From Bacillaceae bacterium OF18-1A (GTDB lineage Bacteria; Bacillota; Bacilli; Bacillales; Bacillaceae_G): DNA of 64,000 bases. This document shows positions 53,271 through 63,108 of this stretch, in pieces. Position numbers and translations under genes: made by a program. The first letter of the stretch is position 1, and every line of letters begins with the position of its first letter. The notes under the pieces are model-generated. The model was not told where the DNA came from. It did no database searches and was given only the letters and a program-made list of their open reading frames with translations. The stretch covers positions 496,001 through 560,000 of the forward strand of contig JAQEWB010000001.1 in the NCBI GenBank assembly GCA_027694045.1. Direction: 5' to 3'.

Positions 53271-53295
53271 AAGGACAGAAGAAAACCCTGTCCTT
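53271..53295 (-). terminator. hairpin between toxin and antitoxin genes
   Basis: AAGGACAG and CTGTCCTT pair around a 9-base loop, overlapping the SpoIISA stop codon. The T-run is weak (TTTTCAC), so it may be a partial terminator that lowers cotranscription of toxin and antitoxins. Confidence 0.55.
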
Positions 53296-54034
53296 ATTTA
53301 CGAAAATAACTATGATGTATCGTTAAATTATATACATTTTCAAAATCTCGATCTTGCAGGTTATGTTTCTTCCCATCAATAACAATGAAAACATCACTCA
53401 CTATTTTTGCTGGTATAATTCCGACATTTTCTACTTGCACCGCTTTCTGCTCATTCAATTGCTCGATGTGTTCAAACGGAACGATAATACTAAATTGAGA
53501 ACGGATACCGCGAAAGCTTGTATTTAATTCCTTTGCCGCTTCAAATACAACAATTTTCGCCCCAATCCTTTCCCCATATGAATCTAAAAATGCATTTAAA
53601 CTTTTTGTATATTCTTCTTCCGTATGCCATTCCATTGTACCGAATACTGCCGGATTAACATTTTGAATAATTGTTGTGTAAATTTCTCCTCTTGCTTTAG
53701 AAGCAATTAATGATCGTTTTATCGATTGGACAGTCTTGCCGATATCACTAAATTTTGCTCCCCATATTTCTGAAATATTTGGTGTTAAAATAAATGCGAT
53801 ATCAACGAAAATAACCATTGCAGTGAACATTAAAAGATTTTTCCAGAGGGTTAAATCAATTCCTTTTATCATGAAATACACGGTGACTGATATTATAAAC
53901 AAACCATACCAAGTCTTTCTAATACGTTGCTTTTTCTCCTCGTATAACTCTTCATTTCTCCAATAAAAGAAAACAAGTACTAGAAAAACGATTACTAAAA
54001 TAAATAGGCCGATTCGAATGTTAGAGATCACCAA
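53294..54034 (-). CDS. spoIISA: SpoIISA-type membrane toxin
   Basis: The protein has about 246 residues. Three membrane helices occupy the N terminus (about 7-25, 44-60 and 66-87), and a cytosolic domain of 150 residues follows, ending [10 protein letters not shown]. It closely resembles the B. cereus SpoIISA toxin, which damages the cell membrane unless its cytosolic domain is bound by SpoIISB. Seen markers: [19 protein letters not shown] and [21 protein letters not shown] at 54034 lies 9 bases after GGAGG; a GTG at 54031 is an alternative start. Two small antitoxin candidates follow. Confidence 0.9.
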   Translation of the reverse strand: MVISNIRIGLFILVIVFLVLVFFYWRNEELYEEKKQRIRKTWYGLFIISVTVYFMIKGIDLTLWKNLLMFTAMVIFVDIAFILTPNISEIWGAKFSDIGKTVQSIKRSLIASKARGEIYTTIIQNVNPAVFGTMEWHTEEEYTKSLNAFLDSYGERIGAKIVVFEAAKELNTSFRGIRSQFSIIVPFEHIEQLNEQKAVQVENVGIIPAKIVSDVFIVIDGKKHNLQDRDFENVYNLTIHHSYFRK

Positions 54035-54104
54035 TGACATCACCCTCCATTCAAAAACTACTCACGATATCATTACATGCACAAGCAGCTCTCTTTATGA
54101 CAAA

Positions 54105-54166
54105 AGACGTGGACAAGCTTCTAAATTTAGCTATAACGCATATACATTAGAAGGTGCCACGTCTTT
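54105..54166 (-). terminator. terminator of gpmA
   Basis: AAGACGTGG and CCACGTCTT, plus CTTCTAA and TTAGAAG inside, form an interrupted long stem. TTTTGTC follows on the minus strand. Confidence 0.7.
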
Positions 54167-54219
54167 GATCATGAATCTACATTGTATATGTAGACAAGCA
54201 TGCGTTTCAAATTTTCATG

Positions 54220-54957
54220 TTAAAAAGAAATATGTTTCGGAATTTCCCCTTCAGGTACTTCTCCGTCCATACTTAAGTAATAATGACGAATTGGACGTAA
54301 ATCATCATCTAATTCATACACGAGTGGTATGCTCGTTGGAATATTCAATGAAACAACACCATCGCTTGAAAGGTTATCTAAGAATTTCACTAGCGAACGA
54401 ATCGTATTACCGTGCGATGAAATAATGACCTTTTCACCATTTTTTAATGATGGCGCAATTTCTGAATGCCAATAATCAAGTACTCTTTTCTCCGTATCCA
54501 CTAAACATTCTGTCAATGGAAACTCACCTTTTTTAAGTGCTTTATATTTTGGGTCATTCATTTCATACCTAGGATCATCCTCAGTAAGAGCAGGTGGTCT
54601 CACATCGATACTTCTTCTCCAAATATGAACTTGCTCCTCACCATATTTTTTCGCAGTTTCATCTTTATTCAACCCTTGCAATGCACCATAATGTCTTTCA
54701 TTTAGCTTCCAAGATTTATGTACTGGAACCCAGGCAAGATTCATCTCATGAAGTACAATCCATAACGTCCGAATTGCTCGTTTTAATACAGATGTATAAG
54801 CAACATCAAAAATATATCCGTTTTTCTTTAATATTGCTCCTGCTTCTCTTGCCTCACTTAGTCCATTCTCTGATAAATCTATATCTGTCCAACCAGTAAA
54901 ACGATTTTCGAGATTCCATAAACTTTGTCCGTGACGAATAAGTACAAGTTTTATCAT
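54220..54957 (-). CDS. gpmA: 2,3-bisphosphoglycerate-dependent phosphoglycerate mutase
   Basis: This 245-residue cytosolic glycolytic enzyme interconverts 3- and 2-phosphoglycerate through a phosphohistidine. Seen: [19 protein letters not shown] (catalytic His in RHG), [23 protein letters not shown] (Glu and substrate loop) and [17 protein letters not shown] (second His). Length is typical for dPGM. ATG 54957 follows GAGAGGGGA; the upstream frame to 55041 is rejected. B. cereus also has the cofactor-independent enzyme, so this one is probably accessory. Confidence 0.93.
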   Translation of the reverse strand: MIKLVLIRHGQSLWNLENRFTGWTDIDLSENGLSEAREAGAILKKNGYIFDVAYTSVLKRAIRTLWIVLHEMNLAWVPVHKSWKLNERHYGALQGLNKDETAKKYGEEQVHIWRRSIDVRPPALTEDDPRYEMNDPKYKALKKGEFPLTECLVDTEKRVLDYWHSEIAPSLKNGEKVIISSHGNTIRSLVKFLDNLSSDGVVSLNIPTSIPLVYELDDDLRPIRHYYLSMDGEVPEGEIPKHISF

Positions 54958-55123
54958 TATAATTCCCCTCTCGGAAATGTGAATTTTATTGTTCCATTGC
55001 GTACACCTATAAAGTTTTTGGTAATGTAATTTTTTATCCATACATACTATGGTTAATCCATATTTTCCACATACATGGATAGAATTTGTTTTTATTCAAA
55101 CTATAAAAACAGAAGCTTTTTCA

Positions 55124-55606
55124 TTATTTTTGCTCAACTGGTAGTTCCCGTTTTGATATCCATGCATCAAAACCAGAACGACTATTTGCCATTTCATTCA
55201 TAACTTGATGCCAATTTTCTTCACACGATTCACCAAATTTTGAAAAAATGGCACCCATTTGTTGTCTTTGTACATCGCTCAGTTTTTTCTCTAAATCGGC
55301 ACCTTTTTCTGTTAAAGATAACTGTTTTACACGACGGTCATGTGTAGCTTCATTACTCTCAATTAATCCCTTTTCCACGAGTTGACGTAGCGGTCCGTGA
55401 AGAGCTTGTTTACTTATTTCTAGCAGTGATAATAACTCATTTACACTTATTCCTGGAAAGCGTGCGATAAAAAATAAAATTCGGTGATGCACTCGTTGAA
55501 TGCCATACTCTTTTATAATTTCATCTGGCTTTTCAGTAAATGTTTTATATGCAAAGTAAAATAATGCTAATGCTTCATTCATCTGTTCTTCTTTATGTTG
55601 TGTCAT
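55124..55606 (-). CDS. MarR family regulator
   Basis: This 160-residue winged-helix regulator has VHHRILFFIARFPGISVNELLSLLEISKQALHGPLRQLVEKGLIE (helix-turn-helix) and DRRVKQLSLTEKGADLEKKL (wing and dimerisation helix). It starts at ATG 55606 after GGGGGAAA. It is divergent from the keto-acid decarboxylase gene with only about 115 bases between, so that gene is its most likely target. Confidence 0.88.
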   Translation of the reverse strand: MTQHKEEQMNEALALFYFAYKTFTEKPDEIIKEYGIQRVHHRILFFIARFPGISVNELLSLLEISKQALHGPLRQLVEKGLIESNEATHDRRVKQLSLTEKGADLEKKLSDVQRQQMGAIFSKFGESCEENWHQVMNEMANSRSGFDAWISKRELPVEQK

Positions 55607-55722
55607 CTACTTTCCCCCTGTATGTAAATTATACCACAATCCGATAATCAATATTTTAATGACCGCATTGGAACTTCTTTAGTCTATTGAAATATTCATT
55701 GCAGAATTAGGAGATGATTCAC

Positions 55723-57399
55723 TTGAAAACGCAATATACTGTAAGTACATATTTATTAGACCGACTAAGCGAATTAGGAATTGAGCATATTTTTGGGGTC
55801 CCTGGCGATTATAATTTGGCTTTTTTAGACGATGTACTAGCACATGAAAATGTAGAGTGGATTGGCAATTGTAACGAATTAAACGCAGCATATGCAGCAG
55901 ATGGATACGCTCGCATAAAAGGAATCGCTTCTCTAATTACTACTTTCGGCGTTGGAGAGCTAAGCGCCATGAACGGAATTGCTGGCTCATATGCAGAAAA
56001 CGTACCAGTTATAAAAATCACAGGTACACCAACAACAAAAGTAATGGAAAACGGAGCACTCGTTCATCATACTTTAGGTGATGGAAAGTTTGATCACTTC
56101 TCCAATATGTATCGAGAAATCACTGTAGCACAAACAAATTTGACCCCTGAGCATGCTGCTGAAGAAATTGACCGTGTACTACGTGCATGTTGGAATGAAA
56201 AACGACCTGTTCATATTAATTTACCGATTGATGTATATAATAAACCAATTAATAAACCGACAGAACCTATTATAAATAAACCTATTTTAAGTAATAACGA
56301 AGCATTAAATAAAATGCTTCTACATGCCACTTCAAAAATAAATAGTGCCAAAAAACCTGTTATTTTGGCTGATTTTGAAGTGGATCGATTTCATACCGAA
56401 TTAGATTTACTGCATTTCGTAGAGAAAACTGGGTTTCCTATCGCAACGTTAAGTATGGGGAAAGGAATATTCCCTGAAAAACACCGACAATTTATAGGAA
56501 TTTATACTGGTGATGTTAGTTCTCCATACTTACGAAAAAGAATTGATGAATCTGACTGTATTATTAGTATCGGTGTGAAATTAACCGATACTATTACTGG
56601 CGACTTTACACAAGGTTTTACGAAAGAGCAAGTGATAGAAATCCACCCCTATACTGTGAAAATTATAGATAAAAAATATGGACCAGTTGTAATGAAAGAT
56701 GTTTTACAACAGTTAAGTGATGTAATTGAACATCGCAATGAGGAAACACTTGATATTAAGCCATTTATCTCAGAATCACTATCTATTACTGAAGAGTTTA
56801 ACCCAAAAGAACAAATGATTACACAAAAACGTTTTTGGCAACAAATATATCATTTCTTACAAGAAAACGATGTCTTAATTGCAGAGCAAGGAACACCTTT
56901 CTTCGGTAGTGCTACTATCCCTTTACCAAATAACACAACATATGTAGCGCAACCATTATGGGGATCGATCGGCTATACATTACCTGCCCTACTTGGGACA
57001 CAGCTCGCTAATTTATCGCGGCGCAACATTTTAGTTATTGGTGATGGTTCTTTCCAATTAACTATCCAAGAGTTATCGACTATACTACGGCAAAAATTAA
57101 AACCGGTTATATTTTTAATCAATAACAATGGATACACTGTTGAACGTGCAATTCACGGCCAAAATCAACCGTATAATGACATACAAATGTGGGATTACAC
57201 AAAACTAACGAACGTATTTGGAACAGAAGAAAAAAGCCAAACATTTAAAGTAGAAAATGAAACAGAGTTAGCAGAAGTCTTAACTAAAATAACTTTTAAT
57301 ATGAATCGACTTATCTTTATTGAAGTTATAATGAGCCAAGGGGATCAGCCTGAATTGTTAGCTAAACTTGGGAAAAGATTCGGCAGCCAAAATTCTTAA
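55723..57399 (+). CDS. thiamine-diphosphate keto-acid decarboxylase (indolepyruvate/phenylpyruvate type)
   Basis: This 558-residue soluble enzyme has GIEHIFGVPGDYNLAFLDDV, GNCNELNAAYAADGYARIKG (catalytic Glu), VHHTLGDGKFDHF (HH motif of decarboxylases) and ILVIGDGSFQLTIQELSTILR...NNNGYTVERAIHG (ThDP-Mg motif GDG-NN). The HH pair separates it from acetolactate synthase. Likely substrates are branched-chain or aromatic 2-keto acids, giving aldehydes. The TTG at 55723, 9 bases after AGGAG, is preferred to the ATG at 55714, which is too close to the ribosome site. MarR is divergent. Confidence 0.88.
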   Translation: MKTQYTVSTYLLDRLSELGIEHIFGVPGDYNLAFLDDVLAHENVEWIGNCNELNAAYAADGYARIKGIASLITTFGVGELSAMNGIAGSYAENVPVIKITGTPTTKVMENGALVHHTLGDGKFDHFSNMYREITVAQTNLTPEHAAEEIDRVLRACWNEKRPVHINLPIDVYNKPINKPTEPIINKPILSNNEALNKMLLHATSKINSAKKPVILADFEVDRFHTELDLLHFVEKTGFPIATLSMGKGIFPEKHRQFIGIYTGDVSSPYLRKRIDESDCIISIGVKLTDTITGDFTQGFTKEQVIEIHPYTVKIIDKKYGPVVMKDVLQQLSDVIEHRNEETLDIKPFISESLSITEEFNPKEQMITQKRFWQQIYHFLQENDVLIAEQGTPFFGSATIPLPNNTTYVAQPLWGSIGYTLPALLGTQLANLSRRNILVIGDGSFQLTIQELSTILRQKLKPVIFLINNNGYTVERAIHGQNQPYNDIQMWDYTKLTNVFGTEEKSQTFKVENETELAEVLTKITFNMNRLIFIEVIMSQGDQPELLAKLGKRFGSQNS

Positions 57400-57400
57400 A

Positions 57401-57442
57401 AAGAAAAAGCGTAGCTACAAATGAGCTATGCTTTTTCTTTTT
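57401..57442. terminator. bidirectional terminator
   Basis: AAAGAAAAAGCGTAGCT and AGCTATGCTTTTTCTTT form the stem, with T-rich flanks on both strands, between convergent genes. Confidence 0.85.
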
Positions 57443-57849
57443 TATTCAGCAAGAGTTAACTGCCAAGACACACCATATTTATCATTTAACCAACCAAATT
57501 TTTTACTAAACGGATAGGCACCTAAAGGCATAAGTACTGCTCCATCTTGAGCTAGTTTATTAAAAGCCGTTTCAATTTCTTCTTCCGTATCACAAGTTAC
57601 ATAAAGAGACATAGCTGGTGTAAATGTAAAATTATGATTTACATAACTATCTATGCACATGAACTCTTGCCCGTGTAACGTAAACGTTGCATGAATGACA
57701 GTACCCTCTTTACCAGGTCCATTTTCATCATAGCGAGAGATATTTACAATTGCTGATTGATCAAATAACGACGTGTAAAAGTTCATCGCTTCCTCAGCTT
57801 TGCCTTCAAACATTAAAAACGTAGTAATTTTTTGATTTGTGGTACTCAT
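57442..57849 (-). CDS. VOC family protein, PhnB-like
   Basis: This 135-residue single VOC domain has KITTFLMFEGKAEEAMNFYTSLFD at the N terminus, HATFTLHGQEFMCIDSYVNH in the middle and FGWLNDKYGVSWQLTLAE at the end, as in PhnB/YjdN-type 3-demethylubiquinone-9 methyltransferase-like proteins, which are not proven enzymes. ATG 57849 follows AAGGGG at 10 bases; a longer frame from 57891 lacks support. Monocistronic. Confidence 0.85.
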   Translation of the reverse strand: MSTTNQKITTFLMFEGKAEEAMNFYTSLFDQSAIVNISRYDENGPGKEGTVIHATFTLHGQEFMCIDSYVNHNFTFTPAMSLYVTCDTEEEIETAFNKLAQDGAVLMPLGAYPFSKKFGWLNDKYGVSWQLTLAE

Positions 57850-58020
57850 ATTGAGACAACCCCTTGTTATGTATTTATGTAAAACATACATCGGACAACG
57901 AATCGAACGTACATTCCCATAAATATATTGTCTATAAAAACGATGCGTTTGTCAATTATCTACTTTTTTATTTCTTCTTAAATAATGCTGTCCAAAGAAA
58001 TGATTCTCCAAACATTTCAT

Positions 58021-58113
58021 TCAAAATTCATTCCAAAATGGTTCTGCCGGTCTTAATAATGAATCTAGCATTTTATAAATATCTTCTTGATTATGCAACG
58101 TTTCATTTTTCAC
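58021..58113 (-). pseudogene. N-terminal stub of a methyltransferase
   Basis: From GTG 58113, after GGAGGG inside the end of the permease gene, 30 codons read KNETLHNQEDIYKMLDSLL and RPAEPFWNEF, then TGA. This matches the start of B. cereus-type class I methyltransferases, whose SAM-binding part is missing. It overlaps the preceding stop (GTGA), so it was translationally coupled. Confidence 0.55.
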
Positions 58114-59138
58114 TTGTATCCCTCCAAATTTAAATTTTCATTTGTACCATCAGCGTCTACCATTTTAAATGTACTTGTTACAAATGCTGCATACTTTTCT
58201 ACTTCTTCATCATTTCGTAAATATGATGTAACGTCATTAGAGTGCTTCTCTATATTGTCAGTTTGCTGTAAATCTATTCGAATATCACTTTTTCCTGTTC
58301 CCATATAATTCACAAACTTCGGTGACTGAATCGTATACAAAAAGTTAACAGGTACAACAATCATAAACACAGCTATTATTCCATCCGTTAATGAATTGAG
58401 TGTTTTAAATAGTGAATACGTAATAGAGGGACCTTTTTGAGGTAAGTTCGATGATTGGTATAAATCTTCAAATTCATTTATCTTATTTAAATCTGTTAAC
58501 TGAAATTCAATAAGGTATTCCCTTTCTTCAAAATTTTGTTTTATGCTTTCAAAGTCTTCATCGCTTATTACAAATCGTTTCGAACTAACGATGGATGGAT
58601 TCATTTGAACATCACGAACAAATGCTGAAATAGTAAATTCTAGTTCATTCTTATTTTTATCAACCCATATTTTATCTCCAATACGCAAATTATATTTTTG
58701 CATATAATAAATTGGTACACCTATTTCCCCTTTCCTAACATCGACCACTTCATTATTTAAATTTAATAAAAAATCAAATTTACTATTTTGTTTAACGAAG
58801 CTTATGTCCATTACACTATTATGTTCCGCTTGATTTTTCTTCTTTATAAAAATGTTAGATCCGTTTATTTGAACCATCTCAGCCGTTTGCTGTTTTTTTA
58901 CAAACGGGGTTTTTTCTACAAATGAATCAATAGACTTTTGATTTACTTCTCCGGCATGCATTTGTACGAAATGAGGTGCGCTTGATACTTTAAACAATTG
59001 ATCCATTGAGTTCCATAGATTTACAACGTTATTTGAAGCACTAGCCATTAAAAGACTGGATAACATGATAAACATAAATAAAATGGTAATTATCATTTTA
59101 TTTTGAGAGAAATCTCTTTTTAACATTCTCCTAATCAT
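58110..59138 (-). pseudogene. FtsX-type ABC permease with internal and 3' deletions
   Basis: The 342-codon frame begins as a normal MacB/FtsX-like permease: a membrane helix at about 15-35, then an extracellular domain (residues 40-245) and the start of the next helix, LTDGIIAVFMIVVPVNFLY. It then jumps to IQSPKFVNYMGTGKSDIRIDL, which looks like the second extracellular domain, and ends at NLEGYK. A whole permease would have about 750 or more residues and several further helices. No ATPase gene accompanies it. It lies 7 bases after the MFS gene. Confidence 0.65.
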
Positions 59139-59144
59139 ATGAAG

Positions 59145-60392
59145 CTAGTTCCCTTCATTCGATAATAATTTCTTCGTCACAACCGCTATTAATATCATTA
59201 TGAAACTAATAGCTAATATAGGTAAATATATTTTCATACTGAATTCTTCAAACATAAAACCATAAACGACTTGCCCAATCGGTGCCATACATTGAGATAC
59301 CGCTGTTATAATTGCCATTACTTTTCCTAAGTTTTCATTTGGTGTTTTCTTTTGAACTACAGTAATCACATAGATAGATACAATTGTCATGATCATTGCA
59401 ATTAGAATAGAAGAAAGTATAAAGAGGATAAATGGTGGATAGTATCCTAAATTAAGAATAAATGGTGTAACTGATAGTGCCATTGGTATTACTAATAAAG
59501 CTATTAAAATCATCCAATAATACAATGTTTTCATCTGTAGCTTTTTCGCAAAAAAACCTATTGATAATGCACCTATTATAGTAGCAAAATCGATCAATCC
59601 CATTCCGATTCCATATAACGTGTGGCTACTTTCCAATGTTACCCGTATAATAATTGGAGCACCAACAACAAACAGCGGTGTTAGTATTAAATTTAGTAAT
59701 GCGGCTAAAAGCATAGATTTCAAAATAAATGATTGTTTTAAAACATATATAAAGCCTTCTTTCATATCCTTTACAATTGTCGGTATGATATGGCTTTCTT
59801 GCGCTCTTTTTATAAAAGGTATTGTAATAAACATCTCTAAAATCGCAGATAAAAAGAAAGCGAGGCAACTTATTATTACGAGCATTTTCAAACCAATTAT
59901 GCCGTACAATATTCCTCCTAATACAGGAGCAACTATATTAGATAATGCTTGCACACCATTTACGATACCGTTCGCTTGTTCTAATTTTTTCTCTGGAACT
60001 AATTGCGGAATACTCGCCATGACTACCGGTGAGTACATTGCACTAATGATCGCCAGTAAAAACATAATTGTTCCTATCAATAGAATAGATACAGATCCAG
60101 TAAATAACAAAACTATAAAGCTGAATACAATCGCAGCGTTTATAAAATCAAATATAACCATTACATTACGGCGATTGAAACGATCTGCTATCGCTCCCCC
60201 AAGAGGAGCTAGCAAAAACGGAATACTCGTTACTGCATATAATCCTGCGAATATATCAGCACGCCCAGTTATATCTAGTACATATAATGACAGCGCAAAA
60301 CGTAAAAGTGTTGAACCTAAAATAGTAATAATTTGCCCACTCACCATTAAATAAAAATCTTTCATCGAAGGTTTTATACTAATAGACATCAT
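59145..60392 (-). CDS. MFS transporter (enterobactin-exporter/drug-efflux type)
   Basis: This 415-residue protein has 12 predicted membrane helices. Seen: YVLDITGRADIFAGLYAVTSIPFLLAPLGGAIADRFNRRNVMVI, the conserved loop 2-3 motif of MFS drug and siderophore exporters (GxxADRxxRR), and a long cytosolic loop in the middle. ATG 60392 lies 7 bases after AAGGA. A palindrome identical in core to that of the neighbouring tetR promoter lies just upstream, so it is probably TetR-repressed. The exported compound is unknown. Confidence 0.87.
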   Translation of the reverse strand: MMSISIKPSMKDFYLMVSGQIITILGSTLLRFALSLYVLDITGRADIFAGLYAVTSIPFLLAPLGGAIADRFNRRNVMVIFDFINAAIVFSFIVLLFTGSVSILLIGTIMFLLAIISAMYSPVVMASIPQLVPEKKLEQANGIVNGVQALSNIVAPVLGGILYGIIGLKMLVIISCLAFFLSAILEMFITIPFIKRAQESHIIPTIVKDMKEGFIYVLKQSFILKSMLLAALLNLILTPLFVVGAPIIIRVTLESSHTLYGIGMGLIDFATIIGALSIGFFAKKLQMKTLYYWMILIALLVIPMALSVTPFILNLGYYPPFILFILSSILIAMIMTIVSIYVITVVQKKTPNENLGKVMAIITAVSQCMAPIGQVVYGFMFEEFSMKIYLPILAISFIMILIAVVTKKLLSNEGN

Positions 60393-60416
60393 ACTCACAT
60401 CCTTCCTTTAATTCAA

Positions 60417-60432
60417 ACCGACTGTCGGTCTA
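60417..60432. promoter_or_regulatory. TetR operator upstream of the MFS gene
   Basis: ACCGAC-T-GTCGGT is a perfect 6-1-6 palindrome, continued by CTA. It shares ACCGACT-TCGGTCTA with the operator at 61108-61126. Confidence 0.8.
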
Positions 60433-60453
60433 TAATAAACAAACAGAAAACCA

Positions 60454-61089
60454 TTATTTCTGTTTCATTAAAACCTCCATCATATAATCAAAGGATCCTT
60501 CTTTCGCCCCAACAGATACTTCCATCATTTTAATATAAGCTTTAGCTCTCCTCATCATTTCTTCCGGTTTCCATTGAAATAACCCATCATCAAATATGAC
60601 TTGCGCTGAGGATAGTAATAGTTCAATCGTTTCTTGTGGGTATGAAGTTAAAAATATTCCCTCTTCAATTCCTTGCTCTAAAACTTCCGTTAATACAGGA
60701 GATAAATGAATAATGGATTGTACTAAACTTTTTTGATGCATTTCCGCATTATTCGGCTGATGAAATTGCTCAATCATTTTTTCTTTTATATCTCCTGATT
60801 TTGGTGATTGTTCCATTAAAACTCGAAATAACTTATCTAAAACTGGGATATTTGGATTAGAGACGATTACTTTCGCTTTCGCAACATCCTCTTTAACAAT
60901 TCTCATAATAATTTCATCCATCACTTCTTCTTTCGACTTAAAATAATGATAAAACGTCCCCTTTGCTATACCAATTTCTTTTAAAATGTCATTTATTGTT
61001 GTTTTCGTATAACCTTTCGTAAGAAACAAACGTTCAGCTGTTTCTAAAATTTCCTTTCTACGCTCCTCATACTCCTTTACAATTCGCAT
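60454..61089 (-). CDS. TetR family repressor of the MFS exporter
   Basis: This 211-residue regulator has the helix-turn-helix EILETAERLFLTKGYTKTTINDILKEIGIAKGTFYHYFKSKEEVM (about 13-55) and a helical ligand-binding domain. It precedes the MFS gene by about 60 bases on the same strand. Matching palindromes lie upstream of both genes, which supports autoregulation and control of the exporter. Inducer unknown. Confidence 0.92.
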   Translation of the reverse strand: MRIVKEYEERRKEILETAERLFLTKGYTKTTINDILKEIGIAKGTFYHYFKSKEEVMDEIIMRIVKEDVAKAKVIVSNPNIPVLDKLFRVLMEQSPKSGDIKEKMIEQFHQPNNAEMHQKSLVQSIIHLSPVLTEVLEQGIEEGIFLTSYPQETIELLLSSAQVIFDDGLFQWKPEEMMRRAKAYIKMMEVSVGAKEGSFDYMMEVLMKQK

Positions 61090-61107
61090 TCACGTTCTCC
61101 TTCCTGA

Positions 61108-61126
61108 TAGACCGACTATCGGTCTA
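61108..61126. promoter_or_regulatory. TetR operator upstream of tetR
   Basis: TAGACCGA-CTA-TCGGTCTA is a perfect palindrome with 8-base arms, 18 bases before the tetR start codon. It matches the site before the MFS gene. Confidence 0.85.
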
Positions 61127-61288
61127 TTTTAATTATATGTTTAATTAGTAAAAAGTTTCCTGTTATCATATACAACAAACTGCTTTATATTTCCTTTATG
61201 TATTTTGAAAATTATTTTTCAATACGGTGAATGAAATTTTCAAAATTACTTCTTAGTATCGCTTATTCCCATATTGTTGTATAAAAAC

Positions 61289-61322
61289 AAAAAAGAGCCG
61301 CAACGCTTTGCGGCTCTTTTAG
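61289..61322 (-). terminator. terminator of the DEAD-box helicase gene
   Basis: AAAAGAGCCGCAA and TTGCGGCTCTTTT form a perfect stem with T on the minus side. Confidence 0.9.
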
Positions 61323-61334
61323 AATAATAACTAT

Positions 61335-62690
61335 TTAACGGCCACGTCTTTGCTGACCTTGTTTTGTACTACTTTTCTTATTACTTGGCTTATTAAATGA
61401 TCGGTTGTTTTCATTTCTCGAACTATTTCTTGAATCACTTCTTGAGCTATTTCTCGAATCACGTCTTGAATCACTTCTTGAACCTTCACGGCTATCTCTT
61501 TGACGATATTGACTTGATTTCTTTGGAGCCGGCTTTGGTACCGGTTTTCCGTTTTCATCTACACGTTTTATCTTCGGTTGTTCGATTATTTCTCTTTGTA
61601 TTGGTGCACCAAGCGTTTTTTCAATTTCTTCTAAATGTTTTTCATCTTTCGCTGCAACGAATGTAATTGCAAGACCTGATCCACCTGCACGTCCTGTTCG
61701 GCCAATGCGGTGAATATAACTTTCTACATCTTCAGGGATATCAAAGTTAAATACGTGCGTTACACCATCTACATCAAGTCCACGAGCTGCTACATCCGTT
61801 GCGATTAAGTACTGAATTTTAGCTTCGCGGAAACTCTTCATAACTCTCTCACGTTTCGCTTGAGGTATATCACCATGAAGTTCAGCACAATTATAACCTA
61901 GTCCTTTTAAATTATCATAAAGCTTACTTGCTCTAACCTTTGTACGGCAGAAAATAACTGCTAAAAATGGCTGATCACGATCCATAACAAAACGAAGTGC
62001 ATCTGGCTTTGCACGATCTGTTGTCTCAATGACACGCTGCTCAATTGTATTTACCGTTACTTCTTCACTTTGCACTTGAATCATTTGCGGTTCATCCATA
62101 TAACGCTTCGCCAATTTTTTAATATCTTTTGGCATCGTTGCTGAGAATAACATCGTTTGTTTACTACCAGGTGTCTCATCTAAAATATCTTCAATATCAT
62201 ATAAGAAACCGAAATAAAGCATTTGATCCGCTTCATCTAGTACAATCGTTGAAAGATTACTTAAATCAATTGTTTCACGTCGTATATGATCTAATAATCT
62301 TCCTGGTGTTGCTACAACAATATGTGTATTTCCTTTTAGCTTTCTCAATTGTTGCGTTACATCTTGTCCGCCATAAATCGCTAACACATTAATATCTTCT
62401 CTTTGAACAAGCATTTTTTTAATTTCAGTTGTAATTTGCAGCGCTAGTTCCCTTGTTGGTGCAACAATTAAAGCCTGAACATCACTACATTCCGGATCAA
62501 TTTTTTCTAAAATCGGTAACACGAATGCAAGTGTTTTACCTGTTCCAGTTTTTGCTTGACCAATTATATCTTTACCAGACAGTATTACCGGAATCGCTTT
62601 CTCTTGAATTGGTGTTGCTTCTGTAATTCCATTTTCACGTAATGTATGATTAAAAGTTTCACTAATTCCTAATTCTAAAAAGTTTTTCAA
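61335..62690 (-). CDS. DEAD-box RNA helicase with an Arg/Ser-rich tail
   Basis: This 451-residue ATP-dependent RNA helicase acts in ribosome assembly or mRNA turnover, often under cold. Seen: [15 protein letters not shown] (Q motif), AKTGTGKT (motif I), PTRELALQI (Ia), VLDEADQML (II), FSATMP (III), [13 protein letters not shown] (IV), [23 protein letters not shown] (V) and [10 protein letters not shown] (VI). The last 55 residues are low-complexity, with Ser-Arg-Asp/Asn repeats and a basic end, likely for RNA binding. TTG 62690 (MKNFLELG) after AAGAAG is preferred; GTG 62699 is possible. Confidence 0.92.
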   Translation of the reverse strand: MKNFLELGISETFNHTLRENGITEATPIQEKAIPVILSGKDIIGQAKTGTGKTLAFVLPILEKIDPECSDVQALIVAPTRELALQITTEIKKMLVQREDINVLAIYGGQDVTQQLRKLKGNTHIVVATPGRLLDHIRRETIDLSNLSTIVLDEADQMLYFGFLYDIEDILDETPGSKQTMLFSATMPKDIKKLAKRYMDEPQMIQVQSEEVTVNTIEQRVIETTDRAKPDALRFVMDRDQPFLAVIFCRTKVRASKLYDNLKGLGYNCAELHGDIPQAKRERVMKSFREAKIQYLIATDVAARGLDVDGVTHVFNFDIPEDVESYIHRIGRTGRAGGSGLAITFVAAKDEKHLEEIEKTLGAPIQREIIEQPKIKRVDENGKPVPKPAPKKSSQYRQRDSREGSRSDSRRDSRNSSRSDSRNSSRNENNRSFNKPSNKKSSTKQGQQRRGR

Positions 62691-62772
62691 ATAGATCACT
62701 TCTTTTCCTTATTTTTCACATTAGCTTTCATTGTACCATTTGTTTCGCCAAATATGAAAAATAAAAAAATTC

Positions 62773-62890
62773 TTATCTTCTTTTTTTATATTCATCGTGT
62801 ACTAGATGGACAAATTCTTTTTGTTTTTTCTCAGAATTCATTAATGCTTCCATATTAGTAGAAGACAATTGGTAATTCTATTATTTTCAT
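62773..62890 (-). pseudogene. small frameshifted gene
   Basis: ATG 62890 follows GGGGGA. The frame reads MKIIELPIVFY and stops. A shifted frame reads STNMEALMNSEKKQKEFVHL and on to KKRR before TAA at 62773-62775. Together they would form a basic protein of about 38 residues. No family is recognised. It could be a relic, or two tiny frames without meaning. Confidence 0.35.
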
Positions 62891-63108
62891 TTTTCTTCCC
62901 CCATATCGCCCATTAAATGTTTAACAATAAATAAATAAATAAATCATCCACACACATTTTACTGTACACGCTTAATTATATTAATTTGAACAGGTAATCC
63001 CCTATTTTTATGGAAATATATAATTAAGAAAACAATAAAATTGATTAATCTCTCACTTCTTTGTCCATCCTTTTAAAAAATCTATATTTTTGTAAGAGGA
63101 GTGTTTAT

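Noticed and set aside
59620..60354. 244-codon open frame on the plus strand
   Set aside because: It is exactly antisense to the MFS gene, has no ribosome site and a composition mirroring the membrane helices; a shadow frame.
61331..61558. 75-codon minus-strand frame rich in Val, Ile, Gln and Glu
   Set aside because: It is an alternative reading of the repeat-coded helicase tail; periodic repeats keep other frames open.
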